Source: Rhodanobacter sp.
GTDB taxonomy: Bacteria > Pseudomonadota > Gammaproteobacteria > Xanthomonadales > Rhodanobacteraceae
Direction: 5' to 3'
DNA: 42,738 bases
Assembly: GCA_022730075.1 (NCBI GenBank)
Contig: DZBX01000008.1
Location: forward strand, 1-42,738
Each line of letters opens with the position of its first letter. Position 1 is the stretch's first letter. The notes below the pieces were generated by a model. It had not been told where the DNA came from. It saw only the letters and a program-made list of their open reading frames with translations, and searched no databases. This document shows, in pieces, positions 27,202 to 35,536 of the stretch. The translations under genes and the position numbers were made by a program.

Positions 27202-27641
27202 GTGAGGCGGTGGCCACGATGAGTTCCAGCCGGCCCTACATGCTGCGCGCGCTGGTGGAGTGGATCAACGACAACGGCCTGACGCCACACTTGCAGGTGG
27301 ATGCGTGCGCGTCCGGCGTGCGCGTGCCGGCGTTCGCCGTGCGCGACGGCAAGGTCACGCTCAACATCGCCTTGCGCGCGGTCGCGCATCTGCAGATGGA
27401 CAACGACGCGATCAGCTTCCAGGCGCGCTTCGGCGGTGTCAGCCACAATGTCTACGTGCCGATGGCCGCTATCGAGGCGGTTTACGCGCGTGAGAACGGG
27501 CAGGGCATGGTGTTTCCGCCCGAACCGCAAGCGGGCGATGCGCCGGCACCGGGCACGGCGGACCGCGCTGCCGCGCCGCAAGCCGACGCCGCCACGGCCA
27601 CCCCGCCGAAAAAACCTCCGCATTTGCGCGTGATCAAGTAA
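27198..27641 (+). CDS. sspB: ClpXP protease specificity-enhancing factor SspB
   Basis: A 147-residue SspB, which binds ssrA-tagged proteins and delivers them to ClpXP. The substrate-binding domain starts SSRPYMLRALVEWINDNGLTPHL and includes VTLNIALRAV and FQARFGGVSHNVYVPMAAIEAVYARENGQGM. A flexible Ala/Pro linker follows, ending in PPHLRVIK, which corresponds to the ClpX-binding C-terminal motif. I chose the GTG at 27198 because it forms GTGA with the sspA stop and gives the usual length before SRPY; an ATG seven codons later is possible. It converges on nadC. Confidence 0.94.
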   Translation: MSEAVATMSSSRPYMLRALVEWINDNGLTPHLQVDACASGVRVPAFAVRDGKVTLNIALRAVAHLQMDNDAISFQARFGGVSHNVYVPMAAIEAVYARENGQGMVFPPEPQAGDAPAPGTADRAAAPQADAATATPPKKPPHLRVIK

Positions 27642-27691
27642 CTGGACCGATGCGCGCCCTGGTCGCGCGGGGGTCGATGAGACGCGCGATT

Positions 27692-28540
27692 CTATTGCAC
27701 CACGCGCAGCGAGAAATCGACGGCATGCACATGCTTGGTCAGCGCGCCGATCGAGATGAAATCGACGCCGGTTGCGGCGATCGCGCGCAGGTGTTGCAGA
27801 TCGACGCCGCCGGAAGCTTCCAGCGGTACGCGCCCGGCGCTGCGTTGCACGGCGCTGGCCATGTCGGCCAGGGAGAAGTTGTCCAGCAGGATGCGGTCGG
27901 GGCGTAGCGACAAGGCCTCGTCGAGCTGTTGCAAGGTCTCCACCTCGACCTCCATGGGCGCCTCGGGATGCAGCGTGCGTGCCGCCGTCACCGCGGCGCT
28001 GATGCCGCCCGCGGCGGCGATGTGGTTTTCCTTGATCAACACCATGTCGAACAGCCCGATGCGGTGGTTGCTGCCGCCACCGCAGCGCACCGCGTACTTT
28101 TGCGCCAGACGCAGGCCTGGCAGGGTCTTGCGTGTATCCAGAATGCGCGTGCGCGTGCCTGCAACCGCGGCGACATAGTGCGCGGTGATGGTGGCCGTGC
28201 CAGACAGGGTTTGCAGAAAATTGATTGCGCAGCGCTCGGCGCTGAGCAGGGCGCGGCTGCGGCCCGTCATGACGCAGACCGTGGCGCCGGCAGGCATGGT
28301 TTCGCCATCGGCGAACCGCCAGATGCACCGCGCCCCGGAATCGAGCGCGTGCAGGCAGGCCTCGAACCAGGGTGTGCCGGCGAGAACGGCCTGTTCGCGG
28401 CACAGCAGTTGCGCACGCAGCGGCGCGTCCGGCAGCAGATCCGCGGTGAGGTCGCCACTGCCGAGATCCTCGGCCAGCGACCGCGCGACATCACGCGCGA
28501 TGACCGCAGCATCCGGCGGCCGCAGTTCGCGTTGACTCAT
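27692..28540 (-). CDS. nadC: Nicotinate-nucleotide pyrophosphorylase (carboxylating)
   Basis: A 282-residue quinolinate phosphoribosyltransferase, forming nicotinate mononucleotide from quinolinate and PRPP in NAD synthesis. Family hallmarks are EDLGSGDLTADLLP, the ERCAINFLQTLSGTATIT helix, RILDTRKTLPGLRLAQKYAVRCGGGSNHR with the catalytic basic residues, LIKENHIAAAGG, and EASGGVDLQHLRAIAATGVDFISIG. Complete. Its start overlaps the stop of the DUF1631 gene by four bases (ATGA), so the two are co-translated. nadA and nadB are not in the window. Confidence 0.97.
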   Translation of the reverse strand: MSQRELRPPDAAVIARDVARSLAEDLGSGDLTADLLPDAPLRAQLLCREQAVLAGTPWFEACLHALDSGARCIWRFADGETMPAGATVCVMTGRSRALLSAERCAINFLQTLSGTATITAHYVAAVAGTRTRILDTRKTLPGLRLAQKYAVRCGGGSNHRIGLFDMVLIKENHIAAAGGISAAVTAARTLHPEAPMEVEVETLQQLDEALSLRPDRILLDNFSLADMASAVQRSAGRVPLEASGGVDLQHLRAIAATGVDFISIGALTKHVHAVDFSLRVVQ

Positions 28541-30897
28541 GCGCCGGTGTGGGTCGGCCCCGTCGGAGCGTTGCGCAGGCGCTCGACGATGGCATCCAGG
28601 GCGCGGTCGAACAAGGGCACCTCCTCGAGCAGCACGGCGTGGCCGGATTCGATCTCGGCAGCGAGTTGCGCGGCGGCCTTGTCCGCCACCTTCAGTCCGC
28701 GCCGATTGACGAACAGATAGCGCCCGCTGATCGGACTGATCCACGACAGTTTGGCGCGTTCGCGGCTGCCATCGTCGCTGCTGAACTCGAACCAGCAGCC
28801 GCTTTTCAGCGCGCGTACGCTGTCCAGCGCCTCGCTGCCCACAGTTGCTTCGGGCTCGGCACTGGCAGACGACGCGGATGGCGCGGTGACAGGTTCCGGC
28901 TCCAGTGCCGGTGGCAGCGAGGTTTCGATGTCCTGGTCGGCTTGCTGCGCGCGCGCAGCATCGGCTGCGTCGGCAATGGGCTCGGCGGCGGCCTCGCCCA
29001 GCAGCGGACGATACAAGGCATTGAGCTGTTCCAGCAGGCGGTTCTGGTCCGGCTCTTGCAAAGCCACCGTGGCCAGGCCGAGGCGCAGACTGCGTTCCAG
29101 TTCGGGCAGCAGTGCGCGCAAACGCTGCCTGGATGCAGCATCCGGCTTGGGCGTGAAGCTCCACAGCAGGTCGTCCATGAAGTGCAGCGCGGAACGATAT
29201 TCCGGCGATTCAGCACCCTGGCGCAGCAGCACCAGCACCAGGTAATTGGCCCATGGGCGTGTCAGCAAGCTGCGTACCAGTTGCGGCGGATTTTGACCCT
29301 GCAGGCGATCCAGAACCACATTGGCGGCACTGCGGCGCGCGTGTTCGAGCTTTTCGCGTCCACGCGTGGCTTCCGCGGCGCGCAATTCAGTAAGCTCCGC
29401 GCGCTTGCGGTGGGTTTCGAGTTGCGCGCCGAACTCTTTCAGCAAGTGCTCGAACACATCGATATCGTCGTCGAAATCCTGCAGCAACCGCTCCACCACG
29501 GCACGTACGTCGGTGAGCAGGCGCAGGTCGGGATCGGACTCGCGCGACCAGCCCTTGGCCGCATCAGCGAGGGTATCGAGCAAGCGCCGCGCCGGATGCG
29601 CGCGTTGCGCGAACAGGCGCCGATCGAGGATTGCCACCTTGAGGTAGGGGATCTGCAGGCGTGCCAGCAGCGCCTGCATTTCGGTCGGCAGGTTGCGGTC
29701 CTGCAGGATGAACTCGAACAGCATGCTGACCAGATCGATCGTGTCCTCGTCGGCTTCCGCCAGGCGTGAGCGCGCCTGACCGCTGATGCGTGAAACCTGG
29801 TCGAGCAGATCGGCCTTGACGTGGCGTACCTCGCCAAGGGCCTCATTGGCGTTGCGCGTGGCCAGGTTGGCGCGCGCGATCTCGGCTTGCAGCAGGGTCA
29901 ATGCGCCAAGCAGTTCGGTGGGCCCGGGCAAGGGCATCGCGTTGCCCGCGGAGTATCCGGCAGCGAAATTGCCGCCGCCGTGCGCTGTCGCGGTCATGCC
30001 TGTTTCGCCAGTGCCGCGGCGTGCGGCCAGCAGGTTGCCGAGCTGGGTGAGCAGATCGGCCTGTGCGGCCAGATCCTCGCCGTAGGTCGGTCCACCCGCA
30101 TGTGCCGCATCGGCGGCCGCGGCTGTGTGCGCGGCAGCACCGCTGCCACGGCTGGACATGGGCTGGCGAATCTGCGGCAAGACCCCGGCCTGCGCCAGAC
30201 CGAGGTTGAGTTCCTCATACATGGCCTCGGCGCCACTCATCACGTAGCGGTCGAACAGCTTGTACACGATCAGCTTCACGCGCATGCCGGTGTCGAGATC
30301 ACGCAGCGCCTGGCGGAATGCCTGCGCCAGTGCACCTGGATCGAGCGGCCCCAGCGCGTTGTCGAAGCGCAGCCCGCCGGCCAGCACGGCAAGGCGCTCG
30401 TTCAGCGCGAACAGATTGCGCGCCAGACGCTGCTCGGCCTTGCTGGCCATGCTGCTGACCGCCAGCGATTCCTCCAGCTCCGCATCCTCGACCAAGCTCA
30501 GCTCGCCGCGTGGCGCGCCTGAATCGCCGAGCATGCGGCGCTCGCGCAGACGGCCCGCGCCGAGGTCGGTGATGCGCTTGACGATGTCGTCGACGAACAC
30601 GCGTTCGATCAGGCCGCGTTTCTTGCGCAACTCGCGCATGCCGTCGAAGTACTCGACCTGCAGCGCGTTGCTGGCGGCTTTCTCGGCCAGATCGAACAGC
30701 GCATCGTCGAGGTTGTCGAACAACATCGCGATCAGACCCTGCAGGTTGCGGGTGGCGATGTTGCGCACGTTGCCCAGCAGCTCGCCTGGCCGCTCGCCGC
30801 GCTCGTCGCGGCGCGGAGCAATCTGGATGACCTTGGCGGGGGAGGTGTCTTCAGGGGCATTCATGGCGGCGGCGGGCGAGCGGATACGGGCTGACAT
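28537..30897 (-). CDS. DUF1631 family protein with PilZ-like C-terminus
   Basis: A cytosolic protein of about 786 residues, DUF1631 family, function unknown. It has an N-terminal helical part with DLAEKAASNALQVEYFDGM, a low-complexity Ala/Gly linker near 255-310, a long helical core with FEFILQDRNLPTEMQALLARLQIPYLKVA and NYLVLVLLRQGAESPEYRSALHFMDDLLWSF (hallmark), an acidic linker, and a C-terminal domain (about 690-780) with GCWFEFSSDDGSRERAKLSWISPISGRYLFVNRRG. That last domain resembles degenerate PilZ domains; the canonical RxxxR and DxSxxG pair is not clear, so c-di-GMP binding is uncertain. Starts possible are ATG 30897 (used), ATG 30864 or GTG 30936. A CRP-like palindrome lies at 30922-30937. 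Confidence 0.82.
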   Translation of the reverse strand: MSARIRSPAAAMNAPEDTSPAKVIQIAPRRDERGERPGELLGNVRNIATRNLQGLIAMLFDNLDDALFDLAEKAASNALQVEYFDGMRELRKKRGLIERVFVDDIVKRITDLGAGRLRERRMLGDSGAPRGELSLVEDAELEESLAVSSMASKAEQRLARNLFALNERLAVLAGGLRFDNALGPLDPGALAQAFRQALRDLDTGMRVKLIVYKLFDRYVMSGAEAMYEELNLGLAQAGVLPQIRQPMSSRGSGAAAHTAAAADAAHAGGPTYGEDLAAQADLLTQLGNLLAARRGTGETGMTATAHGGGNFAAGYSAGNAMPLPGPTELLGALTLLQAEIARANLATRNANEALGEVRHVKADLLDQVSRISGQARSRLAEADEDTIDLVSMLFEFILQDRNLPTEMQALLARLQIPYLKVAILDRRLFAQRAHPARRLLDTLADAAKGWSRESDPDLRLLTDVRAVVERLLQDFDDDIDVFEHLLKEFGAQLETHRKRAELTELRAAEATRGREKLEHARRSAANVVLDRLQGQNPPQLVRSLLTRPWANYLVLVLLRQGAESPEYRSALHFMDDLLWSFTPKPDAASRQRLRALLPELERSLRLGLATVALQEPDQNRLLEQLNALYRPLLGEAAAEPIADAADAARAQQADQDIETSLPPALEPEPVTAPSASSASAEPEATVGSEALDSVRALKSGCWFEFSSDDGSRERAKLSWISPISGRYLFVNRRGLKVADKAAAQLAAEIESGHAVLLEEVPLFDRALDAIVERLRNAPTGPTHTGA

Positions 30898-30921
30898 TTT
30901 CTTGCATTGCCGCGCAAGCAA

Positions 30922-30937
30922 CGTGACTGCGGTCACG
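30922..30937. promoter_or_regulatory. CRP/Clp-like palindrome before the DUF1631 gene
   Basis: CGTGACTGCGGTCACG is an inverted repeat with GTGA-N6-TCAC spacing, the core of CRP-family sites, though the outer T and A of the consensus are C and G here. It lies 25 bases upstream of the ATG at 30897 and just past the stop of the Trm112-like gene. If the GTG at 30936 is the real start, the site is within coding sequence. Confidence 0.35.
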
Positions 30938-30945
30938 CCACGACG

Positions 30946-31212
30946 TCAGCGTGGGAAATCGTTCAGCTGCAAGGTGCCGATGCCCTCGTCGCCAAGCAGC
31001 ACCGGGATGCCGTCATCGACGCGGTAGATGAGCTTGCCGTCGCGGGTGATCAGGCCCTCGCGCAGTGCCGCATGCACGGGGGCATCGGTCACGCTGCGCA
31101 CCTGGCCCGCCGCGATGGCGCGGTTGAGCGCATCGAGCTCGGCGCGCTTGAGGGGGCGCAGCGGCGTCTTGCTGAGCGGGCAGACGAGAATGTCGAGCAG
31201 GCGGGAATCCAT
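30946..31212 (-). CDS. Trm112/YcaR family protein (UPF0434)
   Basis: An 88-residue protein. Its start, MDSRLLDILVCPLSKTPL, and end, YRVDDGIPVLLGDE, match the Trm112/YcaR family. Between lies an insertion of about 25 residues relative to E. coli YcaR. The CPxC zinc pair is reduced to a single Cys (CPLS), as in many proteobacterial members, so zinc binding is doubtful. Eukaryotic Trm112 activates methyltransferases; a similar partner role for the bacterial form is only inferred. It is divergent from purE and upstream of the DUF1631 gene. Confidence 0.85.
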   Translation of the reverse strand: MDSRLLDILVCPLSKTPLRPLKRAELDALNRAIAAGQVRSVTDAPVHAALREGLITRDGKLIYRVDDGIPVLLGDEGIGTLQLNDFPR

Positions 31213-31266
31213 GATGCATGGCCGTGCGGAGCCCGTGTACGATAGCTTTTTTGTCGAGGCTGGCCA

Positions 31267-31779
31267 ATGCCCGAGACGGAATCCAACGCGCGCGTCGGTG
31301 TGGTCATGGGCTCGCGGTCCGACTGGGAAACCCTGCAGCACGCGGCGGCGACGCTGCAGCAGCTCGGCATCGCGCACGAGGTGCAAGTGGTGTCCGCGCA
31401 TCGCACGCCCGACCTGCTGTTCGCCTATGCCGAGCAGGCGGTGACGCGCGGTCTGGCGGTGCTGATTGCCGGCGCGGGCGGCGCCGCGCACTTGCCCGGC
31501 ATGCTGGCGGCGAAGACGCCGCTGCCGGTGCTGGGCGTGCCGGTGCAGTCGCAGGCGCTCAACGGCATGGACTCGCTGTTGTCGATCGTGCAGATGCCGG
31601 CCGGCGTGCCGGTGGGCACGCTGGCCATCGGTCGCGCCGGCGCGATCAACGCCGCGCTGCTGGCTGCCTCGATTCTGGCGCTGCACGACGCGGCACTGGG
31701 CCGGCGCCTGGCCGATTTCCGCCGTGCGCAGACGGACGCGGTGCTGGCTGCGCCCGACCCGCGCAAGGCCATGTCGTGA
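31267..31779 (+). CDS. purE: 5-(carboxyamino)imidazole ribonucleotide mutase, class I PurE
   Basis: A 170-residue class I PurE that converts N5-CAIR to CAIR. GSRSDW at 15-20 is the phosphate loop, SAHRTPD around 43-49 carries the catalytic His, and [12 protein letters not shown] and [20 protein letters not shown] are classical. The class I form requires PurK, which follows directly (GTGA overlap). A TACGAT hexamer at 31238-31243 could be the -10, and GAGG lies 10 or so bases before the ATG. The rest of the purine pathway here is purM and purN at 9414-11137. Confidence 0.97.
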   Translation: MPETESNARVGVVMGSRSDWETLQHAAATLQQLGIAHEVQVVSAHRTPDLLFAYAEQAVTRGLAVLIAGAGGAAHLPGMLAAKTPLPVLGVPVQSQALNGMDSLLSIVQMPAGVPVGTLAIGRAGAINAALLAASILALHDAALGRRLADFRRAQTDAVLAAPDPRKAMS

Positions 31780-32951
31780 GCCGGCGCCTGCCGGTCATCG
31801 GCATCCTCGGCGGAGGACAACTGGCGCGCATGCTCGCGCTGGCCGCGGCACCCCTGGGCGTGCGCTGCAGCGTGGTCGATGGCAGCGCCGATGCCTGCGC
31901 CGGACAGCTGGCGCCGTTGCGCGTGGCCGACTGGCGCGATCTGGCCAGCCTGGAACAATTCGCGGCCGCGGTGGATGTGGTGACCTTCGATTTCGAGAAC
32001 GTGCCTGCCGCCACCGCCGAATGGCTGCGTCAGCGCGTGCCGGTGTACCCCAGTCCCGAGGCGCTGGCCGTGGCGCAGGACCGGATCAGCGAGAAGATGC
32101 TGTTTTGCTCGATCGGACTGGATACGCCGGACTTCGCGGCCGTCTCGACTCGCGCCGAACTGGACGCGGCGGTTGCCCGGATAGGCGCGCCCGCGATCCT
32201 CAAGACGCGGCGCCTGGGATACGACGGCAAGGGCCAGTTTCGTCTGCGCGGCGCTGCCGACGTCGATGCCGCGTGGCAGGCCCTGGGAGCGCAGGCCACG
32301 CCGCATGGCCTGGTGCTGGAAGCCTTCGTCCCGTTCACGCGCGAGCTGTCGGTGCTCGCCGTGCGCGGCCGTGATGGCGAGTTCCGTACCTGGCCACTGA
32401 CGCAGAACTGGCATCACCAGGGCATCCTGGCGCTGAGCCACGCGCCAGCCGAGGTTGCGCCCGAGCTGGCGGCACTGGCCGTGCAGACGGCGCGGGCGCT
32501 GGCCGAAAAACTCGATTACGTCGGTGTGTTCGCGCTGGAGCTGTTCGAGCACCAGGGGCGCCTGCTGGGCAACGAGATGGCGCCGCGCGTGCACAACTCC
32601 GGTCACTGGACCATCGAGGGTGCGGTTGCCAGCCAGTTCGAGAACCACGTGCGCGCGGTGCTCGGTTTGCCGCTGGGCGCGACCACGCTGCGTGCGCCGA
32701 GCCTGATGTTCAACTGGATCGGGGCGCTGCCCGAGCCCGTGGCCGCGGCGCTGTCCTTGGATGACGTGCACTGGCACGACTATGGCAAGGAGGCGTGGGC
32801 CGATCGCAAGGTGGGACACGCCACGCTGGCATGCGCCGATGGCGAGCGTTTGCTGGCGCGCGCGCAAAGCCTCGCTCAGGCGCTGGGGCGTGAAACGCAG
32901 CTCGCCCCGGCCTTGCCTGCATTGCGCGCGAGCGCGGTGTCGGGCGGGTGA
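31776..32951 (+). CDS. purK: N5-carboxyaminoimidazole ribonucleotide synthase PurK
   Basis: A 391-residue ATP-grasp enzyme making N5-CAIR from AIR, bicarbonate and ATP. It begins with the Rossmann-like preATP-grasp domain ([18 protein letters not shown]), has [12 protein letters not shown] and the ATP-binding strand [13 protein letters not shown], and ends the active site with [18 protein letters not shown]. The GTG at 31776 gives GTGA with the purE stop and the normal N-terminus. A hairpin ending in TTTT lies 42-66 bases past the stop. Confidence 0.96.
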   Translation: MSRRLPVIGILGGGQLARMLALAAAPLGVRCSVVDGSADACAGQLAPLRVADWRDLASLEQFAAAVDVVTFDFENVPAATAEWLRQRVPVYPSPEALAVAQDRISEKMLFCSIGLDTPDFAAVSTRAELDAAVARIGAPAILKTRRLGYDGKGQFRLRGAADVDAAWQALGAQATPHGLVLEAFVPFTRELSVLAVRGRDGEFRTWPLTQNWHHQGILALSHAPAEVAPELAALAVQTARALAEKLDYVGVFALELFEHQGRLLGNEMAPRVHNSGHWTIEGAVASQFENHVRAVLGLPLGATTLRAPSLMFNWIGALPEPVAAALSLDDVHWHDYGKEAWADRKVGHATLACADGERLLARAQSLAQALGRETQLAPALPALRASAVSGG

Positions 32952-32992
32952 ATGCCGCGGCTCGCCGAGCTCGGGCAGCTCGGAGTTTGTGA

Positions 32993-33017
32993 AGAATTCC
33001 GCGTCGTGCGGAATTTT
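32993..33017 (+). terminator. Probable intrinsic terminator of purEK
   Basis: AATTCCGC at 32995-33002 and GCGGAATT at 33008-33015 form an eight-base stem around GTCGT, and the strand runs on into a short T tract (TTTT at 33014-33017). It lies 44 bases after the purK stop and before the convergent sodB. A second, weaker stem (AGGCTG/CAGCCT, 33098-33118) sits next to the sodB stop. Confidence 0.5.
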
Positions 33018-33119
33018 GGCGCTTGTGGCTGGCGGGCGTGTGCTGGCGGATCAATGGCGTGACTGCTTCGCATCCGGCCATCCGTGGCCGGGGCGAGAGG
33101 CTGAAAAATTCGCAGCCTT

Positions 33120-33698
33120 TCAGCTCATGCGGTTGGCGGCGTGTTCCCAATTGACCAGCTTCCAGAACGCTTCGACGTACTTGGGACGCGCATTGCGGTA
33201 GTCGATGTAGTACGCGTGTTCCCACACGTCGCAGGTCAGCAGCGCGCGGTCGGCGCCGGTCAACGGCGTGGCCGCGTTGGACGTGCTGGCCAGGCCGAGG
33301 CTGCCGTCGGGACGTTGCACCAGCCAGGCCCAGCCGGAGCCGAAGGTGCCGATCGCGGTCTTGCTGAATTCCTCGCGGAATTTCTCGATCGAGCCGAAGG
33401 CCTTGATCAGTGCATCGGCCAGCTTGCCGCTGGGGTCGCCGCCACCCTTGGGCGACAGCGACTGCCAGTAGAAGCTGTGGTTCCACACCTGCGCGGCGTT
33501 GTTGAACAGGCCGCCGCTGGACTTGCGCACGATCTGCTCGAGGTCCATCGCCGCGAATTCGGTGTCCTTGATCAGGTTGTTGGTATTGGTGACGTAGGTC
33601 TGGTGGTGCTTGCCGTAATGAAAATCGAGCGTCTCGGCCGAGATGTGCGGTTCGAGCGCGGCGTGGTCGTAGGGAAGCGCGGGAAGTTCGATGGCCAT
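33120..33698 (-). CDS. sodB: Superoxide dismutase, iron type
   Basis: A 192-residue Fe/Mn-family SOD. Metal ligands are H27, H74 (QVWNHSFYW), D157 and H161 ([18 protein letters not shown]). Gln70, just before VWNH, is in the position typical of Fe-SOD, where Mn-SOD has its Gln near the other ligand, so the iron form is favoured. The ATG at 33698 is preceded by AGGAG. The frame also extends 18 residues upstream without family likeness. It is divergent from grxD and converges with purK. Confidence 0.95.
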   Translation of the reverse strand: MAIELPALPYDHAALEPHISAETLDFHYGKHHQTYVTNTNNLIKDTEFAAMDLEQIVRKSSGGLFNNAAQVWNHSFYWQSLSPKGGGDPSGKLADALIKAFGSIEKFREEFSKTAIGTFGSGWAWLVQRPDGSLGLASTSNAATPLTGADRALLTCDVWEHAYYIDYRNARPKYVEAFWKLVNWEHAANRMS

Positions 33699-33818
33699 GT
33701 GCTGCTCCTGTTGGCGGGGGGTGGGAGTGACGCCGCGCGGGAAGGGAGCCAAGGCTCGGCGCTGCTAGACTGCGCGCCCGGTGCGGCTTCGACGTGAGCC
33801 TAGTCTAACGGTGCGGCG

Positions 33819-34148
33819 ATGGATGTGAACGATCGGATCAAGGCGGTGCTCGACAGCCATCCGCTGGTGCTGTTCATGAAAGGCACGCCACAGTTTCCGA
33901 TGTGCGGCTTTTCCAGCCGTGCCGCGCAGATGCTGCGCGAGGTGGGTGCGCCGTTCCACGCGGTCAACGTGCTGGAGGATCCCGAGTTGCGCGCGGCGCT
34001 GCCGCGTTACGCGAACTGGCCCACGTTTCCGCAGTTGTTCCTGCACGGCGAGTTGCTGGGTGGCTGCGATATCACGCTGGAATTGAAAGCCGCGGGCGAG
34101 CTGCAGAGGCTGGCACAGGAAGCCGGGTTGCGCGGAGACGCGACTTGA
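33819..34148 (+). CDS. grxD: Monothiol glutaredoxin, Grx4/GrxD type
   Basis: A 109-residue monothiol glutaredoxin with the CGFS active site at 29-32 and KGTPQFPMCGFSS, WPTFPQLFLHGELLGGCDI, the features that bind a 2Fe-2S cluster with glutathione and, often, a BolA partner. IbaG (7043-7279) is a candidate partner. The upstream region shared with sodB holds TAGACT at 33766-33771 and AGTCTA at 33802-33807, which look like inverted -10 hexamers, though no -35 fits. The start is the first ATG of the frame. Confidence 0.96.
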   Translation: MDVNDRIKAVLDSHPLVLFMKGTPQFPMCGFSSRAAQMLREVGAPFHAVNVLEDPELRAALPRYANWPTFPQLFLHGELLGGCDITLELKAAGELQRLAQEAGLRGDAT

Positions 34149-34177
34149 GCGGTGCGCCGGTACGGCAGCAAGCTCCG

Positions 34178-34912
34178 ATGCTGGCGCCGGATGCATTGAG
34201 CGGACGCGTGGTGCTGCTGGTGGGTGCGGCCGGCGGCCTGGGTCATGCCACCGCGTTGGCCTGCGGTCGTGCCGGTGCAACCGTGGTGCTGCTGGGCCGG
34301 CATGTGCAGGCACTGGAAGCGCTGTACGACGAGCTGCTCGCGGCCGGTGCGCCGCAGCCCGCGATATACCCGTTGAACCTCGAAGGTGCCACGCCGCGCG
34401 ATTATGCGGTCATGGCCGAGGCCTTGGCGCGCGATCTGGGCGGCGTGGATGGCGTCGCGTTCACCGCCGCGCGCTTTGACGGCCTCACGCCACTGGATCT
34501 GATCGAGCCCGAGGTGTGGCTGAGCCAGATCCAGGTCAATCTGAGCGCGCCGCTGCTGATCGTGCAGGCGTTACTGCCGCTGCTGCGGCAGTGCGCGGAC
34601 AGCGCCATCGCTTTCGTGCTGGATGACCCGGCGCGCATGCGTCGCGCGCACTGGGGCGGTTACGGCGTGGCCAAGTGCGCGCTGGAAGGTTTGTTCGCGA
34701 TCCTTGCCGAGGAGCACCACGAAGGTCCGCTGCGCGTGCATGCGCTGCTGCCCGCGCCAATGCGCACGGCGCTGCGCCGCGTGGCCTACTTCGGCGAGCA
34801 CGCCGAGGCGCAGCCCACACCTGATGCGACGGGTGCGGCCCTGGCGGCGCTGATGGGGCCGCAGGCTGCGTCGCTGCGCGGGCAGGTGCTCGACTTGCGC
34901 GCCCCGGACTGA
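34178..34912 (+). CDS. SDR-fold protein, YciK-like, lacking catalytic Ser
   Basis: A 244-residue short-chain dehydrogenase-fold protein, closest by eye to E. coli YciK. The cofactor loop is GAAGGLG at 16-22 (usual TGxxxGxG), and YGVAK holds Y162 and K166. The Asn of QVNLSAP (N121) is present. But the catalytic Ser, expected near residue 149, is replaced (VLDDPA), and the NNAG motif reads FTAAR. It may bind NAD(P) without classical oxidoreductase activity. I used the ATG at 34178; a TTG at 34145 would overlap the grxD stop (TTGA) and add 11 residues. It lies between grxD and a MarC-family gene. Confidence 0.8.
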   Translation: MLAPDALSGRVVLLVGAAGGLGHATALACGRAGATVVLLGRHVQALEALYDELLAAGAPQPAIYPLNLEGATPRDYAVMAEALARDLGGVDGVAFTAARFDGLTPLDLIEPEVWLSQIQVNLSAPLLIVQALLPLLRQCADSAIAFVLDDPARMRRAHWGGYGVAKCALEGLFAILAEEHHEGPLRVHALLPAPMRTALRRVAYFGEHAEAQPTPDATGAALAALMGPQAASLRGQVLDLRAPD

Positions 34913-34915
34913 GCC

Positions 34916-35524
34916 GTGGACAGCCACGTCAACGCGCTGTCGGCGGGCATCCTGCTGTTCCTGATCATGGATCCGCTGGGCAATATTCCGCTGTTCCTCA
35001 GCCTGCTCAAGAACGTCGCGCCCAAGCGCCGCCGCTGGGTACTGGTGCGCGAACTGCTGATCGCGCTGGGGGTGCTGTTCGCGTTCCTGCTCGGCGGTGG
35101 TTTCATCCTGCGCGTGCTGCAGCTCAAGCAGGAGTCCGTGAGCATCGCCGGCGGTCTGGTGTTGTTCCTGATCGGCGTGCGCATGATTTTTCCACCGCAG
35201 GAGGGCCTGTTCGGTGACACCGGCAGCGGCGAGCCGTTCATCGTGCCACTGGCGATTCCGTCGGTGGCCGGTCCCAGCACCATGGCGGCGCTGCTGTTGT
35301 TGACCAACCAGCATCCGGGGCGCCTGGGCGCGTGGAGCCTGGCGTTGTTCGCGGCGTGGCTGGCGACGGCGGCGATCCTGTTGTCCTCGACGTACCTGTT
35401 CCGCTGGCTGGGCGAGCAGGTGCTGACCGCGCTGGAGCGCCTGATGGGCATGTTGCTGGTGGCGCTGTCGGTGCAGATGTTTCTGGGCGGCGTGGTGGCC
35501 TACCTGCGTGCCGCAGCGGTTTGA
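34916..35524 (+). CDS. MarC family membrane protein (YhgN-like)
   Basis: A 202-residue inner-membrane protein of the MarC family with about six helices. ILLFLIMDPLGNIPLFLSLLKN in the first helix and PLAIPSVAGPSTMAALL in the fourth carry the family's conserved GN and AGP segments. By similarity it is nearest YhgN, including the GEEPFIVPLA-like GEPFIVPLA. Despite the name, no role in multiple-antibiotic resistance is established. GTG start at 34916, three bases after the preceding stop. It converges on the next gene with a 12-base gap. Confidence 0.92.
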   Translation: MDSHVNALSAGILLFLIMDPLGNIPLFLSLLKNVAPKRRRWVLVRELLIALGVLFAFLLGGGFILRVLQLKQESVSIAGGLVLFLIGVRMIFPPQEGLFGDTGSGEPFIVPLAIPSVAGPSTMAALLLLTNQHPGRLGAWSLALFAAWLATAAILLSSTYLFRWLGEQVLTALERLMGMLLVALSVQMFLGGVVAYLRAAAV

Positions 35525-35536
35525 ACCGGCATGCTT

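Noticed and set aside
30946-31212. Zinc-finger reading of the Trm112-like protein
   Set aside because: Only one Cys of the usual CPxC pair is present and no second pair is seen, so a zinc site cannot be supported.
33098-33118. AGGCTG/CAGCCT stem next to the sodB stop
   Set aside because: Six pairs with a nine-base loop and no T tract on the sodB strand are too weak to call a terminator.
33766-33807. TAGACT and AGTCTA inverted hexamers between sodB and grxD
   Set aside because: They could be paired -10 elements of divergent promoters, but no -35 fits either and six-base matches spaced by 30 bases arise easily by chance.
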